NCBI RefSeq assembly: GCF_000281045.1
Contig: NW_008246072.1
Location: 1,005,753-1,035,067 of the forward strand
Origin: Saprolegnia diclina VS20
Taxonomy: Eukaryota > Oomycota > Saprolegniomycetes > Saprolegniales > Saprolegniaceae
DNA: 29,315 bases
Direction: 5' to 3'
Below the pieces are notes generated by a model, which was given only the letters and a program-made list of their open reading frames with translations, was not told where the DNA came from and did no database searches. The position numbers and the translations under genes are program-made. This document shows, one piece after another, positions 28,377 through 29,315 of this stretch; the first letter of the stretch is position 1, and every line of letters starts with the position of its first letter.

Positions 28377-28825
28377 TGCCGTGGCTCGTTGGATTCGGTT
28401 TCGGTATCCGGACGAATATGAGCTGGCGGGCTGGCAAGAGTGCATTATCCGGTTTCTTCCTTCGGTGGCATTGTGTCCAAAGCTTTCCATCATATTTGCT
28501 TGCTATGCAGGAAGCTACGTCAAGAGTCTTCCAAATCTTCATGGAACTCACCACGCAAGCGCATCAACTCGACAGCAATGGTCTTTGCTGCAGGTGGTTT
28601 TGCGCCTGTGAGTTGGTTCACGTTCGCGTCGCTCAGAGCGCAACAGGCAATTACGCATCTTTATTGGTGCTCGAAGAAACAAAATACTCTTGCCACTCTT
28701 CACATCACTCAAGATTACGAGTCGGCTACGCTGCGCCTTGAAAATGGGGCGTGTACACACCTCGTTGGTGGGCTACCAGGTGGCTTGGGAACGACGAGGC
28801 GGCCTGTCAAACATACTTCAACCTC
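28377..28825. other. Intergenic spacer left of the RMDN-like gene
   Basis: About 450 bp between the possible small gene and the end of the RMDN-like gene. Frames on both strands are open for 70-120 codons but lack codon bias and known motifs. Nothing else was seen. Confidence 0.4.
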
Positions 28826-29315
28826 TCATTGTGTCGCCACCTTGACTATATGCTTGGCTAGGCCGCGCCAGTCGTGGTTCAAATAAGCCTTGGCGAGCGC
28901 ATCAATGTCGTGGTCTTCGTCGAGGAGGTTGGGCATCGCAACGACCTTGGCCGCCCACTCCTTGGCCTCCTTCTTCTGCTTGAGCTTGACGTACGTCTGC
29001 ACAATGTACCACGTGTTCATCTTGAGGTGGCCCGGGCGCATCTCTTCCGACTTGAGAAAGTTGGCGAGCGCGTCTTTGAACGACGAGTGCGGCGCGAGGT
29101 GGCCGGCGAGGCCACGCGCCGCCGCACGCTCGACCCACGACAGCTGACGCGGAAGCACCCTATTTCACGCATGAGCGATGTGTTGAGCAAATGCAAAGCG
29201 TAAAGCGGCCGAGCAAGTGCGACGCCATCGGGTCGGTCGTGCTGAGCTCGCTCGCCTTCATAAAGTGATCGCGGATCGTCATGGCGCTGTTGAGCTTGGT
29301 GATGACGCTCTCGTA
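28826..29315 (-). CDS. RMDN-like TPR protein, 5' partial
   Basis: The C-terminal part of a regulator-of-microtubule-dynamics-like protein; the N-terminus lies beyond the right edge. Exons: 29200-29315 (frame open to the edge) and 28826-29159. Visible landmarks match RMDN1-3: MTIRDHFMKASEL, then DPMASHLLGRF, QLSWVERAAARGLAG, then ALANFLKSEEMRPGHLKMNT and LKQKKEAKEWAAKVVAMP, which are TPR-like helices. RMDN proteins are cytosolic or mitochondrial/ER-contact TPR proteins (RMDN3/PTPIP51 tethers ER to mitochondria); which branch this is cannot be told from this part. The 40-nt intron appears to begin with GC rather than GT (GCTTTG...AATAG); no GT donor nearby keeps the frame. Confidence 0.8.

Overview
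The window is eukaryotic nuclear DNA. Its genes are broken by very short GT-AG introns, mostly 41-59 nt, and their codons favour G or C at the third position. The gene set, which includes a START-like/FYVE protein, a PH-containing AGC-type kinase and a multi-domain Sec14 protein, together with the intron style, points to a stramenopile and most likely an oomycete of the Saprolegnia/Aphanomyces/Achlya kind. That placement is an inference; no marker gene in the window proves it. Almost every gene looks broken in a plain reading-frame scan and becomes intact once the short introns are removed. I rebuilt the exons by hand. Each rebuilt complete gene is a multiple of three long and is continuous through its domain motifs.

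Layout, left to right: (1) the 3' part of a long acidic disordered protein, + strand, 1-3836; (2) a mitochondrial/bacterial-type tryptophanyl-tRNA synthetase, +, about 4164-5487, convergent with (3) an OPA3-like protein, -, 5593-6144; (4) a 1.4-kb spacer with a possible gene relic; (5) a START-like/FYVE protein, +, 7554-9410; (6) a GAF protein with three IQ motifs, +, 9525-12160, convergent with (7) a PH / NTF2-like / AGC kinase, -, 12292-14984; (8) a 1-kb divergent spacer; (9) a peroxisomal-type SDR-SCP2 fusion, +, 16045-17529; (10) a membrane-anchored Sec14-PH protein, +, 18094-21027; (11) an 850-bp spacer; (12) a Myb-like DNA-binding protein, +, 21881-23115, convergent with (13) a 13-exon transmembrane channel-like (TMC) protein, -, 23475-26633; (14) a TMEM65-like mitochondrial membrane protein, +, 26922-27607, divergent from TMC; (15) a possible small basic two-exon gene, -, 28013-28376; (16) the 3' part of an RMDN-like TPR protein, -, 28826-29315, running off the right edge.

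No shared pathway links these genes, and the arrangement is that of an ordinary compact protist genome. Two loose themes are visible. One is lipid and membrane signalling: START/FYVE, PH-kinase, Sec14-PH and SDR-SCP2. The other is mitochondrial upkeep: TrpRS, OPA3 and TMEM65. No rRNA, tRNA, CRISPR array, intact transposon or viral element was recognised.

The most interesting items are the domain combinations: PH + NTF2-like + AGC kinase with a tandem RxNS phospho-site-like tail; a membrane hairpin + Sec14 + PH fusion; GAF + IQ; and an SDR-SCP2 protein lacking the usual hydratase but ending in a peroxisomal signal. All domain calls come from reading motifs by eye, not from a search.
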